Positions 18,363-29,000 of a stretch of 64,000 nucleotides of DNA are shown here, one piece after another. The first letter of the stretch is position 1; every line of letters starts with the position of its first letter. The stretch comes from Rhodococcus sp. HNM0569 (GTDB lineage: Bacteria > Actinomycetota > Actinomycetes > Mycobacteriales > Mycobacteriaceae): positions 1 to 64,000 of the forward strand of contig NZ_JAASAE010000018.1 in the NCBI RefSeq assembly GCF_012726205.1, in the 5' to 3' direction. Made by a program: the position numbers and the translations under genes. The notes under the pieces were generated by a model. It worked only from the letters and a program-made list of their open reading frames with translations. It ran no database searches and was not told the DNA's origin.

Positions 18363-20309
18363 GTGAGCGCCGCAGACCCCGCACCTGCCCGCACCGACGA
18401 CCCGAACACCACCAGTCACCCGATCGACGGGTCACGAGGATCGCTCGTGACCCGGACGCTCGTGTCCGCCGTCGCCGCCGTCGTGGTGGCGGCGGCGGTG
18501 TCGGCGTGCGGCCTCGTCGTGTTCGGAGTCGTGTCGTGGCCCGCGTTCTCGTCGTCGAACGTGCTGCGCGCGGTCACGACGGTCGGCCAGGTGCTCACGC
18601 TCGCCGTGATCGCGGTGTCGGTGTGGTTGGTGCGACGCCGTCGCGCGGCGCGCACCGCGACGCTCCTGTCGTGGGCGGGCCTGTCCGGATTCGTCACGGT
18701 GTCGCTGGGTCTGCCGCTCGCCGCGACGAAGCTGTACCTGCACGGCGTCTCGGTCGACCAGGAATTCCGTACGCAGTACCTGACGCGTCTCACCGACTCG
18801 GCGGCGCTGCGCGACATGAACTACGCGGACATCCCACCGTTCTATCCGGCCGGCTGGTTCTGGCTCGGCGGCCGCGCCGCCGATCTCCTCGGGCTCGACG
18901 GCTGGGAAGCGTTCAAGCCGTATTCGATCTGTTCGCTCGCGGTCGCGGCGGTGCTCGCGCTCGTGCTGTGGACACAACTCGTACGTCGTGATCTCGCGAT
19001 CGTCGCCGCGACGGTGACGGCCGTCGTGACCGTGACCTTCGCGTCGCCGGAGCCGTACAGCGCCGTCGTGATCCTGCTGACTCCGCCCGCGCTCGTCCTC
19101 GCGTGGGGCGCACTGCACCGGCGGGGCCACCGGGGTGGCTGGGCCGCGGTCGTCGGCACCGGCCTGTTCCTCGGCCTCGCGGCCACCTTCTACACCCTGT
19201 TCCTCGGCTGGACCGCGTTCACGGTCGTACTCATGGCGCTCGTCGCGGCGGCCTTCGCGATCCGCCGCGACGGCACGTGGCGCGCTGCCCTCGCACCCGC
19301 GGTGCGCCTCGTCGTGATCGCCGTGATCTCGGGCCTCGTCGCGCTGATCGTGTGGACGCCGTACCTGCTCGCGGCGTTGCGCGGCGAACCGGCCGACTCG
19401 GGCACCGCGATGCACTACCTGCCCGCGTCCGGCGCTGGCGTGCCGCTGCCGATGATCGACTTCTCGCTGACCGGCGCGATGTGCCTGCTCGGCACCGTGT
19501 GGCTGGTCGTGCGCGCCACGACGTCCCGCCGCGCCGCGGCGCTCGGCATCGGCGTCCTCGCCGTCTACGCGTGGTACCTGCTGTCGATGACGGCCACCGC
19601 CGCGGGCTCGACGCTGCTCGCGTTCCGGCTCGAGCCGATGCTCGTCGCACTGCTCGGTGTGGCCGCGGTGTTCGGGTTCGTCGAGTTCTCGCACTGGATC
19701 GTGCTCGCGACGAGCGACAACTCCCGCGTGCGCGTCGCGCTCGTCGTGGTCGCGTCGCTGTGTCTCGTGTCGTTCGCACAGAACATCCCGCAGTTCCTGG
19801 CAGGCGACATCGCCGTCGCGTACTCCGACACCGACGGCGACGGTGAGCGCGGCGACCGTAAGCCACCGGGCGCGGCGTCGTACTACCCGGACGTCGACGC
19901 GGCACTCACCGAACAGCTCGGGCGGCCGCGCGACGAGATCGTCGTGCTCACGACCGACACGACATTCCTCAGCTACTACCCGTACTTCGGCTTCCAGGCG
20001 CTCACGTCGCACTATGCGAACCCGCTCGCGCAGTTCCGCGAGCGTGCCGAGGTGATCGAGCAGTGGACCGAGCTCGACTCGCCCGACGCGCTCGTGGCTG
20101 CGCTCGACGACGCACCGTGGCGTGCGCCCGATGCATTCGTCCTCCGCGAGGACGCCGACGGGTACACACTGAGACTGACCGAGGACGTGTACCCGAACGA
20201 TCCGAACGTGCGGCGCTACACGGTCACCTTCCCGAAGGAAGTGTTCGACGACCCGCGCTTCACCGTGTCGGACACCGGGCCGTTCGTCGTCGTGACGCGC
20301 AACAGCTGA
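18363..20309 (+). CDS. aftA: Galactan 5-O-arabinofuranosyltransferase AftA
   Basis: AftA transfers the first arabinofuranose units from DPA to the galactan chain. The 648-residue protein starts at GTG 18363, ten bases after dprE2. It has about a dozen membrane helices, a hydrophilic C-terminal domain of about 170 residues outside the membrane, and the conserved first-loop region QEFRTQYLTRLTDSAALRDM followed by YADIPPFYPAGWFWLGGR. GT-C transferases keep their acidic catalytic residues in this first loop. Family features FKPYSICSLA and the C-terminal LTSHYANPLAQFRER block agree with AftA. Its place after dprE1-dprE2 and before the Emb genes is that of Rv3792. Confidence 0.95.
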   Translation: MSAADPAPARTDDPNTTSHPIDGSRGSLVTRTLVSAVAAVVVAAAVSACGLVVFGVVSWPAFSSSNVLRAVTTVGQVLTLAVIAVSVWLVRRRRAARTATLLSWAGLSGFVTVSLGLPLAATKLYLHGVSVDQEFRTQYLTRLTDSAALRDMNYADIPPFYPAGWFWLGGRAADLLGLDGWEAFKPYSICSLAVAAVLALVLWTQLVRRDLAIVAATVTAVVTVTFASPEPYSAVVILLTPPALVLAWGALHRRGHRGGWAAVVGTGLFLGLAATFYTLFLGWTAFTVVLMALVAAAFAIRRDGTWRAALAPAVRLVVIAVISGLVALIVWTPYLLAALRGEPADSGTAMHYLPASGAGVPLPMIDFSLTGAMCLLGTVWLVVRATTSRRAAALGIGVLAVYAWYLLSMTATAAGSTLLAFRLEPMLVALLGVAAVFGFVEFSHWIVLATSDNSRVRVALVVVASLCLVSFAQNIPQFLAGDIAVAYSDTDGDGERGDRKPPGAASYYPDVDAALTEQLGRPRDEIVVLTTDTTFLSYYPYFGFQALTSHYANPLAQFRERAEVIEQWTELDSPDALVAALDDAPWRAPDAFVLREDADGYTLRLTEDVYPNDPNVRRYTVTFPKEVFDDPRFTVSDTGPFVVVTRNS

Positions 20310-20549
20310 CGCACACCGGACCACCCGAACCGAGTTCCGTGCAACGCTTGCTGTCCAGCCGCCACACCGCGTGACCGTCGATTTGTGATCCATACCTCTA
20401 CGAAACCGACTGTTCGGGAGTTTAATCGTTATCGGAGCCGGGAAACTTACCGGCAACGACAGGAAACAGGCCGGTCTCGACTGGTCGACACGGCCGCATC
20501 GCGACGAGCGTGCGATCGATTCCCCGACCCAGCGGCGGGAGGAGTTCCA
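20310..20549. other. Intergenic region upstream of a small membrane protein
   Basis: About 240 bases with no supported gene. An in-frame extension of the next gene upstream to 20385 is Arg-rich and has no ribosome site, so it is left out. A weak AT-rich patch (GAGTTTAATCGTTATCGG, around 20416-20433) may be a promoter. No hairpin terminator for aftA is obvious. Confidence 0.35.
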
Positions 20550-20852
20550 GTGGTCAAGTCACTGCACACCCAGAACCGAACCGGCACCCGCGCCGACAGC
20601 AGCTATCTGCTCGGCAGCACATTCGGGCGCACGTCCGTCGATTTCGGTCTCGTTCTCACCCTCGGCATCCTGGTCGGCATCTACACCGGACTCTGGGCCG
20701 TACTCGGCATCGGATTCGCGATGTGCGCGGCATGGCACGGCATCCGCTTCGTCCGTGAAACGGCAGCTCAGCGGCGCATCGATCCCGCTCCCGCGCCCAC
20801 CCTCGCGCGGCGCGCGCAGGTGGCGCACCCACACCTGCACCGTGCCGCCTAG
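20550..20852 (+). CDS. Small membrane protein of unknown function
   Basis: A 100-residue protein with GTG 20550 and a very strong ribosome site (GGGAGGAG, six bases upstream), which fixes the start. It has a polar N-terminus (KSLHTQNRTGTRADSSY), two adjacent hydrophobic segments (FGLVLTLGILVGIYTGLWAV and LGIGFAMCAAW, the second perhaps part of one hairpin), then a basic tail ending in HPHLHRAA. I do not recognise the family. It sits between aftA and a putative glycosyltransferase on the same strand, so a helper role in arabinan assembly is possible, but nothing in the sequence proves it. Confidence 0.7.
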   Translation: MVKSLHTQNRTGTRADSSYLLGSTFGRTSVDFGLVLTLGILVGIYTGLWAVLGIGFAMCAAWHGIRFVRETAAQRRIDPAPAPTLARRAQVAHPHLHRAA

Positions 20853-20915
20853 TACCGGCGACCGTCCGTCGGCGGATTCCCGCCCGTCGCGCAGTCTCGG
20901 ATAGCCTCGCGAGGC

Positions 20916-22760
20916 GTGACGGACACAATTGCACCCGCTCGTGGCGCGACCACCACCGTCCCGGCGGAGCGCGCCGACACGCGACGCACGGCCGACAGCT
21001 CGTCGTCGCGCCTCGTCCGCAGGCGCCCCGCACCGGCCGACGTCGCCGCCGCCCTCGGGTTCCTGGCGATCGCGACGAGCGTGCTGTGGCACCAGTGGCG
21101 GTCGCTCGGTACCGGCTACCTGGTGCGCAGCGCGAACGACCAGACGATGTGGGAGTGGTTCTTCACCGTCGCGGCGCACGCCGTCGCCGGGCTCGACAAT
21201 CCGTTGTCGACCGACCTGCAGAACTATCCCGACGGCGTCAATCTGATGGGCAACACCGCGATGCTCGGGGTGAGCGTGCCGCTCGCACCGGTCACGCTCG
21301 TGTTCGGCGCCACCGTCACCTTCACGCTCGCGCTCACGCTCGGCCTCGCCGGTACCGCCTTCGCGTGGTACTTCCTCTTCTCGCGGCATGTGGTGTCGTC
21401 GCGCGTCGCCGCGGCGGTCGGCGGACTCGTGTGCGGTTTCGCGCCCGCGATGATCTCGCACACCAACGGTCATCCCAATTTCGTCGCGCTGTTCGTGCTG
21501 CCGCTGCTGATCGTCGCGCTGCTGCGCGTCGCGACCGGCCGCAGACCCGTGCGCGACGGTGTCGTACTCGGCCTGCTCGGCGCGTACCAGGTGTTCCTCG
21601 GCGAAGAGCCGCTGTTGATCTTCGCTGTCGCACTCACCGTCTTCGGCATCGTGTACGCGGCGTCCCGGCCACGCGCCGCACTCGCCGCGGCACGGCGCAG
21701 CGTTCGCGGTCTCGCGGTGGCGGCACCCGTCGCGGCGGTCGTCGTCGCGGTACCGCTGTGGTGGCAGTTCTTCGGCCCCGACAGCTACGACGCCCTCGAG
21801 CACGGGCCCCAGGGCAGCGAACTGGGTGCGCTCACGAACTTCCCGACGTCGTCGCTCGCGGGCGGCTCGGCGGACACGAACGCGCTGCGTATGAACCCGA
21901 CCGAGGAGAATGCGTTCTTCGGATGGCCGCTGCTGATCGTGTTCGCGGCCGCGTCGCTCTGGCTCGTGCGGTCGACGCTCGCGCGCGCCGCGTCGGCCAC
22001 CGCGCTCGCGATGATGGTGCTGTCGCTCGGCCACGAGCTGACGATCGGCGGCCGCGACACCGGCATCGCGCTGCCCTGGGCGCGCATGGCCGAATGGCCG
22101 CTGCTCGAATCGGTCTTCGAGTCGCGATTCGCGATGGGCGCGATCCCCGCGATCGCACTGGTCCTCGCCCTCGCCACCGAACGCGCGCTGCGCTGGCGGC
22201 GCGCCGCGGGATCCGTCGTCCCCGCGCTGTGGACGGTGGGCGTCGTCGGCGCACTCTTGCCGCTCGTGCCGACACCCCTACCGGTCGCCGACCGCGCGCC
22301 TGCCCCCGCATTCTTCGCGAACGGCACATGGCGCGAGTACGTCGACGACGGCGCGGTCGTCACGGTGCCGCTGCCGTCTCCCGACGATGCGACCGCGTTG
22401 CGATGGCAGACCGAACAGCATCTCGGCTTCCGGCTCGCCGGCGGCTACTTCGTCGGCCCCGGCCGCGACGGCGCCGGCAAGTACGGCCCCGTCGACCGGC
22501 CCACCGCGCTGCTTCTCGCCGACGTCGCGCGCACGGGAAAGGTGCCGCAACTGGATGCCGACGCGCGCGCTCGCGCCCGCGCCGACCTCGCGTTCTGGCA
22601 CGCCGACGTGCTCGTGCTGCCACCGTCTCTGCACAGTGACGGACTGCGTCAGACGGTCACCGATCTCGTCGGAGCCGCACCCTCGTACGTCGACGACGTG
22701 TGGGTATGGGATACGCACGATCTGTGCTGGACATACGATGGTCGGCTGTGCGGCCTGTAA
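20916..22760 (+). CDS. Putative polytopic GT-C-type glycosyltransferase
   Basis: A 614-residue membrane protein (GTG 20916) with about 11 predicted helices and a C-terminal soluble part of about 180 residues. After the first helix comes an extended loop with the acidic and aromatic stretch RSANDQTMWEWFF and DLQNYPDGVNLMGNTAM; GT-C enzymes that use polyprenyl-phosphate sugars carry catalytic acids in just this place. It lies between aftA and the Emb genes, and its stop overlaps the start of the first Emb gene by 13 bases, suggesting one transcript. No M. tuberculosis gene holds this position in my memory of the locus. An arabinan or lipoglycan transferase is the likeliest role; a non-catalytic membrane protein cannot be excluded. 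Confidence 0.7.
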   Translation: MTDTIAPARGATTTVPAERADTRRTADSSSSRLVRRRPAPADVAAALGFLAIATSVLWHQWRSLGTGYLVRSANDQTMWEWFFTVAAHAVAGLDNPLSTDLQNYPDGVNLMGNTAMLGVSVPLAPVTLVFGATVTFTLALTLGLAGTAFAWYFLFSRHVVSSRVAAAVGGLVCGFAPAMISHTNGHPNFVALFVLPLLIVALLRVATGRRPVRDGVVLGLLGAYQVFLGEEPLLIFAVALTVFGIVYAASRPRAALAAARRSVRGLAVAAPVAAVVVAVPLWWQFFGPDSYDALEHGPQGSELGALTNFPTSSLAGGSADTNALRMNPTEENAFFGWPLLIVFAAASLWLVRSTLARAASATALAMMVLSLGHELTIGGRDTGIALPWARMAEWPLLESVFESRFAMGAIPAIALVLALATERALRWRRAAGSVVPALWTVGVVGALLPLVPTPLPVADRAPAPAFFANGTWREYVDDGAVVTVPLPSPDDATALRWQTEQHLGFRLAGGYFVGPGRDGAGKYGPVDRPTALLLADVARTGKVPQLDADARARARADLAFWHADVLVLPPSLHSDGLRQTVTDLVGAAPSYVDDVWVWDTHDLCWTYDGRLCGL

Positions 22761-25700
22761 CTCCAGTACCTCCCGTCTCGGCGTCCACCACCCCGCCCGG
22801 ACGCCGAGACGTGCGCACCACGCGCGTACTGGCCACCGTGTGCGGTCTGCTCGGGTTCGTGCTCGCCCTCGCGATCCCGTTCCTGCCGGTGCAGCAGAGC
22901 GCGGCGTCGATCGACTGGGACGGCGCGTCGCAGGTCAACGCACCGCTCGTGTCCGACACTCCACTCGAGCTCACCGTCACCGTTCCGTGCGCGACCGGTG
23001 AGGTCGCGCCCGGCGGCACACTGTTCTCGACGCTTCCCGCCGGTGCACCGCACCGGGAGAAGAACGGTCTCGTCGTCCGCACGACGGCCGACGGCGGAGT
23101 CGAAGCCGTCCTGCGCGACGGCGTCCTCGCGTCCACCACGTCGTGCGACACCCTCACCGTCACGTCCGACTACGAGGTCACGACCGTCGAGATCGCGGGC
23201 GGGCCCGACGCGGGCACGTCGGACACCCCCGCCGACCACCGTCCGCAGACCGTCGGCCTCTACACCGATCTGCCCGCGTCGAACGCACCGACCGCGCATC
23301 TCGACCTCGACTCGCGGTTCTCGTCGTCGCCCACCGTGCTCAAGTTCGTCGCGATGATCGTGTGCGTTCTCGCGACCGTGCTCTCGCTCGTCGCGCTGCA
23401 CCGGCTCGACGGCGTCGACCGCCGCCGCGCACGCCACTTCCTGCCGTCACGCTGGTGGAAGTTCACGTTCGTCGATCTCGTCGTCATCGGCACCCTGCTC
23501 GTGTGGCACGTGATCGGCGCCAACACGTCCGACGACGGCTACCTGCTGACGATGACCCGGGTGTCCGATCATTCGGGCTACATGGCCAACTACTACCGGT
23601 GGTTCGGCGTCCCCGAGGCGCCCTTCGGCTGGTACTACGACGTCCTCGCGACACTCGCGAAGGTCGGCACCGCGAGCATGTGGATGCGGCTGCCCGCGCT
23701 GATCGCCGGGATTCTGTGCTGGATGGTCATCAGCCGCGAGGTGGTGCCCCGCCTCGGCGTCGCGGTGCGGCGCAACCGCGTCGCGCTGTGGACCGGCGGC
23801 CTCGTCTTCCTCGCGTTCTGGCTGCCCTACGACAACGGCCTGCGCCCCGAACCGATCATCGCGCTCGGCGCGCTGCTCACGTGGTGCTCGATCGAACGCG
23901 CGATCGCGACGGGCAGGCTGCTGCCCGCCGCGGTGGCCGTGCTCATCGCCGCGTTCTCGCTCGCTGCGGGCCCCTCCGGCCTGATCTGTATCGCCGCGCT
24001 CATCGCGGGCTCGCGGCCACTGCTCAAGGCGCTCGTCGCGCGTCGCCGCGTCGCTGGCGTGCTGCCGCAGCTCGCCCCGATCCTCGCGGCGGGCACCGTC
24101 GTCCTCGTCGCCGTGTTCGCCGACCAGACCCTCGCGACCGTGCTCGAGTCGACGCGCGTGCGCACCGCACTCGGCCCCAACCAGTCGTGGTTCGAGGAAC
24201 GGCTGCGCTGGGACGCGCTCCTGACGATCTCGCCCGACGGGTCGCTCGCGCGCCGGTTCGGCGTGTTCGCCATGCTGCTGTGCGTCGTCCTCTGCGTCAT
24301 GTTGATCCTGCGCAAGGGACGCGTTCCGGGCACCGCGATCGGGCCGTCACGCCGCATTCTCGGGATCGTGTTCGCGTCGCTGCTGCTGATGATGCTCACG
24401 CCCACCAAGTGGACGCACCACTTCGGTGTGTACGCGGGCCTCGCGGGTTCGGTGGCGGTGCTCGCCGCGGTCGGAGTGGGCGCCGCGAGCATCCGGTCGG
24501 CGCGCAATCGCGCGCTGTTCGCGGCAGGTGTGCTGTTCGCGCTCGCACTGTCGTTCACCGGCTCGAACGGCTGGTGGTACGTCTCGAGTTACGGCATCCC
24601 CTGGTTCGACAAGGCGCCGTCGATCGCCGGGAAGGGCTTCTCCACCGGCTTCCTGGCGCTCACCGTGATCGCACTCCTCCTCGCGGCCTGGTTCCATGTG
24701 CGCGAACCGCACGTCGCCGACCGTCCGGCCCCCGACCGGGCACGCAACGGGCGTGCCCGGCTGCTCGCGGCCTCGCCGCTCACCGTCGCGGCCGTCGTGA
24801 TGGTGGTGTTCGAGGTGGCGTCGTTCGCGAAGGGCGCCGTGTCCCAGTACCCCGCATACTCGATCGCGAAGGCCAACCTCGACTCGCTCGGCGGCACGTG
24901 CGCGCTCGCCGACGCCGTGCTCGTCGAAGAAGATCCCACCGGCGCCGTGCTGCCGCTGCGCACCCCGGTCGCCGACCCCGCGGGAACGGGAGCCTTCGGC
25001 ACCCTCGACGCACCCGGATTCACCGCGAACGGCGTCGCCGAGGACCTCACCGCGGACTCCGAGAAGATCACGACCGGCGGCGCCAACAGCGTCGACGACA
25101 GCGAACAATCGAGCCGTGGCACGAGCTCCGGCACCGGTGGCGGCTCGCAGGCCGCCGCGGGCGTCAACGGCAGCACCGTCGCCCTGCCGTTCGATCTCGA
25201 TCCCACACGGGTACCCGTGCTCGGCAGCTACGGCGCGAGCGGACCGGCCTCGCTCACGACCGGCTGGTACGCGCTGCCCGCGCGCAGCGACGCCGCCCCG
25301 CTGCTCACGATGTCCGCCGCGGGCCGCATCCATTCGGTCGACCCGGACGGCGTCGTCACCGCAGGCCAGACGCTCGAGATCGAGTACGGCACGACCCTGC
25401 CCGACGGCACCGTCGAGGCGCACGGCCGCGTCGCACCGCTCGACATCGGGCCGTCGCCGTCGTGGCGCAACCTGCGTGTCCCGATGGACGCGATCCCCGC
25501 CGACGCGGACAGCGTGCGACTCGTCGCCGACGACCCCGACCTTGCGGCCGACCAGTGGCTCGCCGTCACGCCGCCGCGCGTGCCTGCGATGGCGACCCTG
25601 CAGAACGTCGTCGGTTCCACGGCGCCGGTCCTGCTCGACTGGTCGGTGTCGCTCGCGTTCCCGTGCCAGCGGCCCTTCGACCACCGCTACGGCATCGCCG

Positions 25701-25972
25701 AGATCCCGCAGTTCCGCATCCTGCCGGACCGCACCGGCGCCGAGGCCACCAACTCGTGGCAGGACCACTTCGGCGGCGGGCCGCTGGGCTGGACGAACGA
25801 GCTGCTCGGGGCACGCACCGTCGCGACCTATCTCGACAAGGACTGGGCACGCGACTGGGGTTCGCTCGAGGTGTACTCGCCGCTCGTGCCCGACGCCGTC
25901 GCACCCGATGTGGCCGTCGACGAGCAGACCCGCTGGGGCACCTGGACACCCGGACCCGTCCGGTACCGCTGA
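22748..25972 (+). CDS. Arabinosyltransferase, Emb family (first of two)
   Basis: Emb proteins polymerise arabinan of arabinogalactan (EmbA/EmbB) or lipoarabinomannan (EmbC) using DPA. From GTG 22748 the product has about 1074 residues: a first helix (GLLGFVLALAIPFLPVQQ), a soluble domain, then the membrane region. Asp262-Asp263 in NTSDDGYLLTM are the GT-C catalytic acids. The conserved segment SDHSGYMANYYRWFG, then APFGWYYDVL and WMRLPALIAG follows; the residue aligned with EmbB Met306 (ethambutol region) is Met. The C-terminal part carries the carbohydrate-binding module region (TLPDGTVEAHGR, LDWSVSLAFPCQRPFDH). The start overlaps the preceding gene by 13 bases; an earlier in-frame GTG would lengthen the N-terminus without family support. 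Whether it is EmbA-, B- or C-like needs a phylogeny. Confidence 0.95.
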   Translation: MRPVTPVPPVSASTTPPGRRDVRTTRVLATVCGLLGFVLALAIPFLPVQQSAASIDWDGASQVNAPLVSDTPLELTVTVPCATGEVAPGGTLFSTLPAGAPHREKNGLVVRTTADGGVEAVLRDGVLASTTSCDTLTVTSDYEVTTVEIAGGPDAGTSDTPADHRPQTVGLYTDLPASNAPTAHLDLDSRFSSSPTVLKFVAMIVCVLATVLSLVALHRLDGVDRRRARHFLPSRWWKFTFVDLVVIGTLLVWHVIGANTSDDGYLLTMTRVSDHSGYMANYYRWFGVPEAPFGWYYDVLATLAKVGTASMWMRLPALIAGILCWMVISREVVPRLGVAVRRNRVALWTGGLVFLAFWLPYDNGLRPEPIIALGALLTWCSIERAIATGRLLPAAVAVLIAAFSLAAGPSGLICIAALIAGSRPLLKALVARRRVAGVLPQLAPILAAGTVVLVAVFADQTLATVLESTRVRTALGPNQSWFEERLRWDALLTISPDGSLARRFGVFAMLLCVVLCVMLILRKGRVPGTAIGPSRRILGIVFASLLLMMLTPTKWTHHFGVYAGLAGSVAVLAAVGVGAASIRSARNRALFAAGVLFALALSFTGSNGWWYVSSYGIPWFDKAPSIAGKGFSTGFLALTVIALLLAAWFHVREPHVADRPAPDRARNGRARLLAASPLTVAAVVMVVFEVASFAKGAVSQYPAYSIAKANLDSLGGTCALADAVLVEEDPTGAVLPLRTPVADPAGTGAFGTLDAPGFTANGVAEDLTADSEKITTGGANSVDDSEQSSRGTSSGTGGGSQAAAGVNGSTVALPFDLDPTRVPVLGSYGASGPASLTTGWYALPARSDAAPLLTMSAAGRIHSVDPDGVVTAGQTLEIEYGTTLPDGTVEAHGRVAPLDIGPSPSWRNLRVPMDAIPADADSVRLVADDPDLAADQWLAVTPPRVPAMATLQNVVGSTAPVLLDWSVSLAFPCQRPFDHRYGIAEIPQFRILPDRTGAEATNSWQDHFGGGPLGWTNELLGARTVATYLDKDWARDWGSLEVYSPLVPDAVAPDVAVDEQTRWGTWTPGPVRYR

Positions 25973-26016
25973 CGCCGGTCACCGGTTCGCCGGCCGCTGA
26001 CATAACATCGTCAACC

Positions 26017-29000
26017 GTGCCAGATGCCGACACCGCTCCGGGTGAGCCTGTAGCCATTCGACCTGCGCCGAAGGACTTCCGCACGGAGTTGCGCCGGGCG
26101 CGCTGGATTGCGGTCGTCACGGGCTTGCTCGGATTCGTCCTCGCGGTCGCGACACCGTTCCTTCCGGTGCAGCAGACCGCGGCCACGGTGTCGTGGCCGC
26201 AGAGCGCGGGGCTCGACGACGTCGAAGTGCCGCTCGTGTCGCAGGCCCCGGTGCGGTTCGACGCGACGATCCCGTGTGCGACGGTCGCGCAACTGCCCGA
26301 GCAGGGCGGCATCCTGCTCGCGACCGCGCCGAGCGCAGGCGAAGGCGCCGCACTCAACGCGATGTTCGTACGCGTATCCGCCGAGACCGTCGACGTCCTC
26401 GACCGCAATGTCGTCGTCGCGTCCGCGCCGCGCGCCGAGGTGCAGTCGCCCGCATGCGGCGAGATCCGCGTCGTCTCCGACATCGACACCACCACAGCCG
26501 AGTTCACCGGGCTCACGAATGCCGACGGCGGCCCGCTGTCGGGCACGCTCACGGGCGACCTGCGCCCACAGGTCGTCGGCATCTTCACCGACCTGCCCGC
26601 GGGCGTCGACGCGTCCGGCCTGTCGGTGCAGATCGACGTCGACTCGCGGTTCTCGTCGAGCCCCACCCTGATCAAGCTCGTCGCGATGATCGGCGCGGCG
26701 CTCGCGACGATCGCGTCGCTCGTCGCCCTCGCACGACTCGACGGCACCGACGGCAGGCGGCACCGACGGTTCCTGCCGTCGAGCTGGTGGCGGCTGCGGC
26801 CGGTCGACGGCGTCGTCGTCGGCACGCTCGTGGTGTGGCATTTCCTCGGCGCCAACACGTCCGACGACGGCTACCTGCTGACGATGGCCCGGGTGTCCGA
26901 TCATTCGGGATACATGGCGAACTACTTCCGCTGGTTCGGCGTTCCCGAGGCGCCCTTCGGCTGGTACTACGACGTGCTCGCGGCGTTCGCGAAGATCTCG
27001 ACCGCGAGCCCGTTCATGAGACTGCCCGCGCTGATCGCCGGGATCCTGTGCTGGATGGTCATCAGCCGCGAGGTCGCACCGCGCCTCGGCCGCGCCGTCC
27101 GCAACAACCAGGTCGCGCTGTGGACCGGCGGCCTCGTGTTCCTCGCGTTCTGGCTCCCCTACAACAACGGTCTCCGACCGGAACCGATCGTCGCGCTCGG
27201 CGCGCTGCTCACGTGGTGCTCGATCGAACGCGCGATCGCGACCAGGCGACTGCTCCCCGCCGCGATCGCGGTGCTGGTCGGCGCGTTCACCCTGGCTGCC
27301 GCACCGACCGGTCTGATGTGTGTCGCGGCGCTGCTCGCAGGCGCGCGGCCGATGATCCGGATCGTCGTGCGCAGGCACCGCCTCGTCGGCACGCTGCCGC
27401 TCGTGGCACCGATCCTCGCGGCAGGCACCGTCGTCCTCGTCGTCGTGTTCGGTGACCAGACCCTCGCGACCGTCCTCGAAGCCACCCGGGTGCGCACGAT
27501 CATCGGCCCGAACCTCGAGTGGTACAACGACTTCCTGCGGTACTACTACCTGTTCGTACCCACCGTCGACGGCTCGCTCGCGCGCCGGTTCGCGTTCCTC
27601 GCGATGCTGCTGTGCCTGTTCACGACGCTGTTCGTGTTGCTGCGTCGCAGGCGCATCCCCGGCGCCGCGACCGGCCCGTCGTGGCGCCTGCTCGGCGTCG
27701 TGTTCGGCACCGTCTTCTTCATGATGTTCAACCCCACGAAGTGGACCCACCACTTCGGGGCGTACGCGGGCATCGCGGGTTCGCTCGCCGCGCTCACCGC
27801 CGTCGCCATTTCGGCGTCGGCGCTGCGCTCCCGGCGCAATCGCACCATCTTCCTCGCCGGTCTGCTGCTCGTACTCGCATTCTCGTTCGCCGGCATCAAC
27901 GGATACTGGTACGTGTCGAGCTACGGCGTTCCGTGGTTCGACAAGACCGTCTCGCTCGCGGGCCGCGAATCGAACCTGCTGTTCCTCGTCCTGTTCGGAC
28001 TCGCGGTGCTACTCGCCGGCTGGCAGTACCTGCGTGAAGGCTATGCCGCGCCGCCCGCGCGCGCGAACACCCAGAAAGGCAGGCGCATCCGCAGATTCGC
28101 CGCTGCGCCGCTCACCGTCGTGGCCGCTGCGATGGTGCTCTTCGAGGTTCTCTCACTCGTGAAGGGTGCCGTCAGCCAGTACCCGGCGTACTCGCTCGCC
28201 CGCTCGAACATCGATGCCGTCACCGGGAAGACGTGCGGCCTCGCACGCGACGTCCTCGTCGAAACCGACACCAACGCAGGCAATCTGATGCCGGTCACCG
28301 AGCCAGGCGTGGAAGCGCCTGCGGACCCACTCGCCGGCAATGCGTCGACGGGCTTCTCGCCCAATGGCATTCCCGTCGACCTCACGGCCGACTACGTCGA
28401 GGTCAAGCAGGGCATGGGCAACACCGACAATCAGAGCGTCGGCCCGATGTTCGAAACCGGCGGCAATGCAGGCACCAGCGGCGGCACCGGCAACGTCGGC
28501 GTCAACGGCTCGAACGCCAAGCTGCCGTTCGGCCTCGACCCCGCCGTCACGCCCGTCATGGGCAGCTACCAGGGCGGCGTGCAGGAACCCGCGCACGTCA
28601 CGTCCAGCTGGTACGCATTACCCGAACGCAGTGACACCGCGCCGCTCCTCGTGCTCTCCGCCGCGGGCCGCATCTGGTCGGTCGACGCCACCGGGGCCGT
28701 CACCTACGGGCAGTCGCTGCTCGTCGAGTACGGCAAGCGCCTGCCCGACGGCACCGTGCAGCCGCAAGGGACCTACCTGCCGAAGGACATCGGCCCCGCG
28801 CCGTCGTGGCGCAACCTGCGCGTGCCGATCGACGAACTCGCGCCCGACACCGACGTCGTCCGCGTCGTCGCGAACGACCCGAACCTCACGGGCGACCAGT
28901 GGTTCGCGTTCACCCCACCGCGCGTGCCGCAGCTCGAGACCCTCGACGACTACATCGGCCGCGAACAGCCCGTGCTCCTCGACTGGGCCGTCGGCCTGCA

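Noticed and set aside
20385-20549. N-terminal extension of the small membrane protein
   Set aside because: Arg-rich and without a ribosome site; GTG 20550 has GGGAGGAG at ideal spacing.
23143-26016. N-terminal extension of the second Emb gene to 2058 residues
   Set aside because: The extra part is an out-of-frame reading of the first Emb gene. The true Emb N-terminus starts at 26017.
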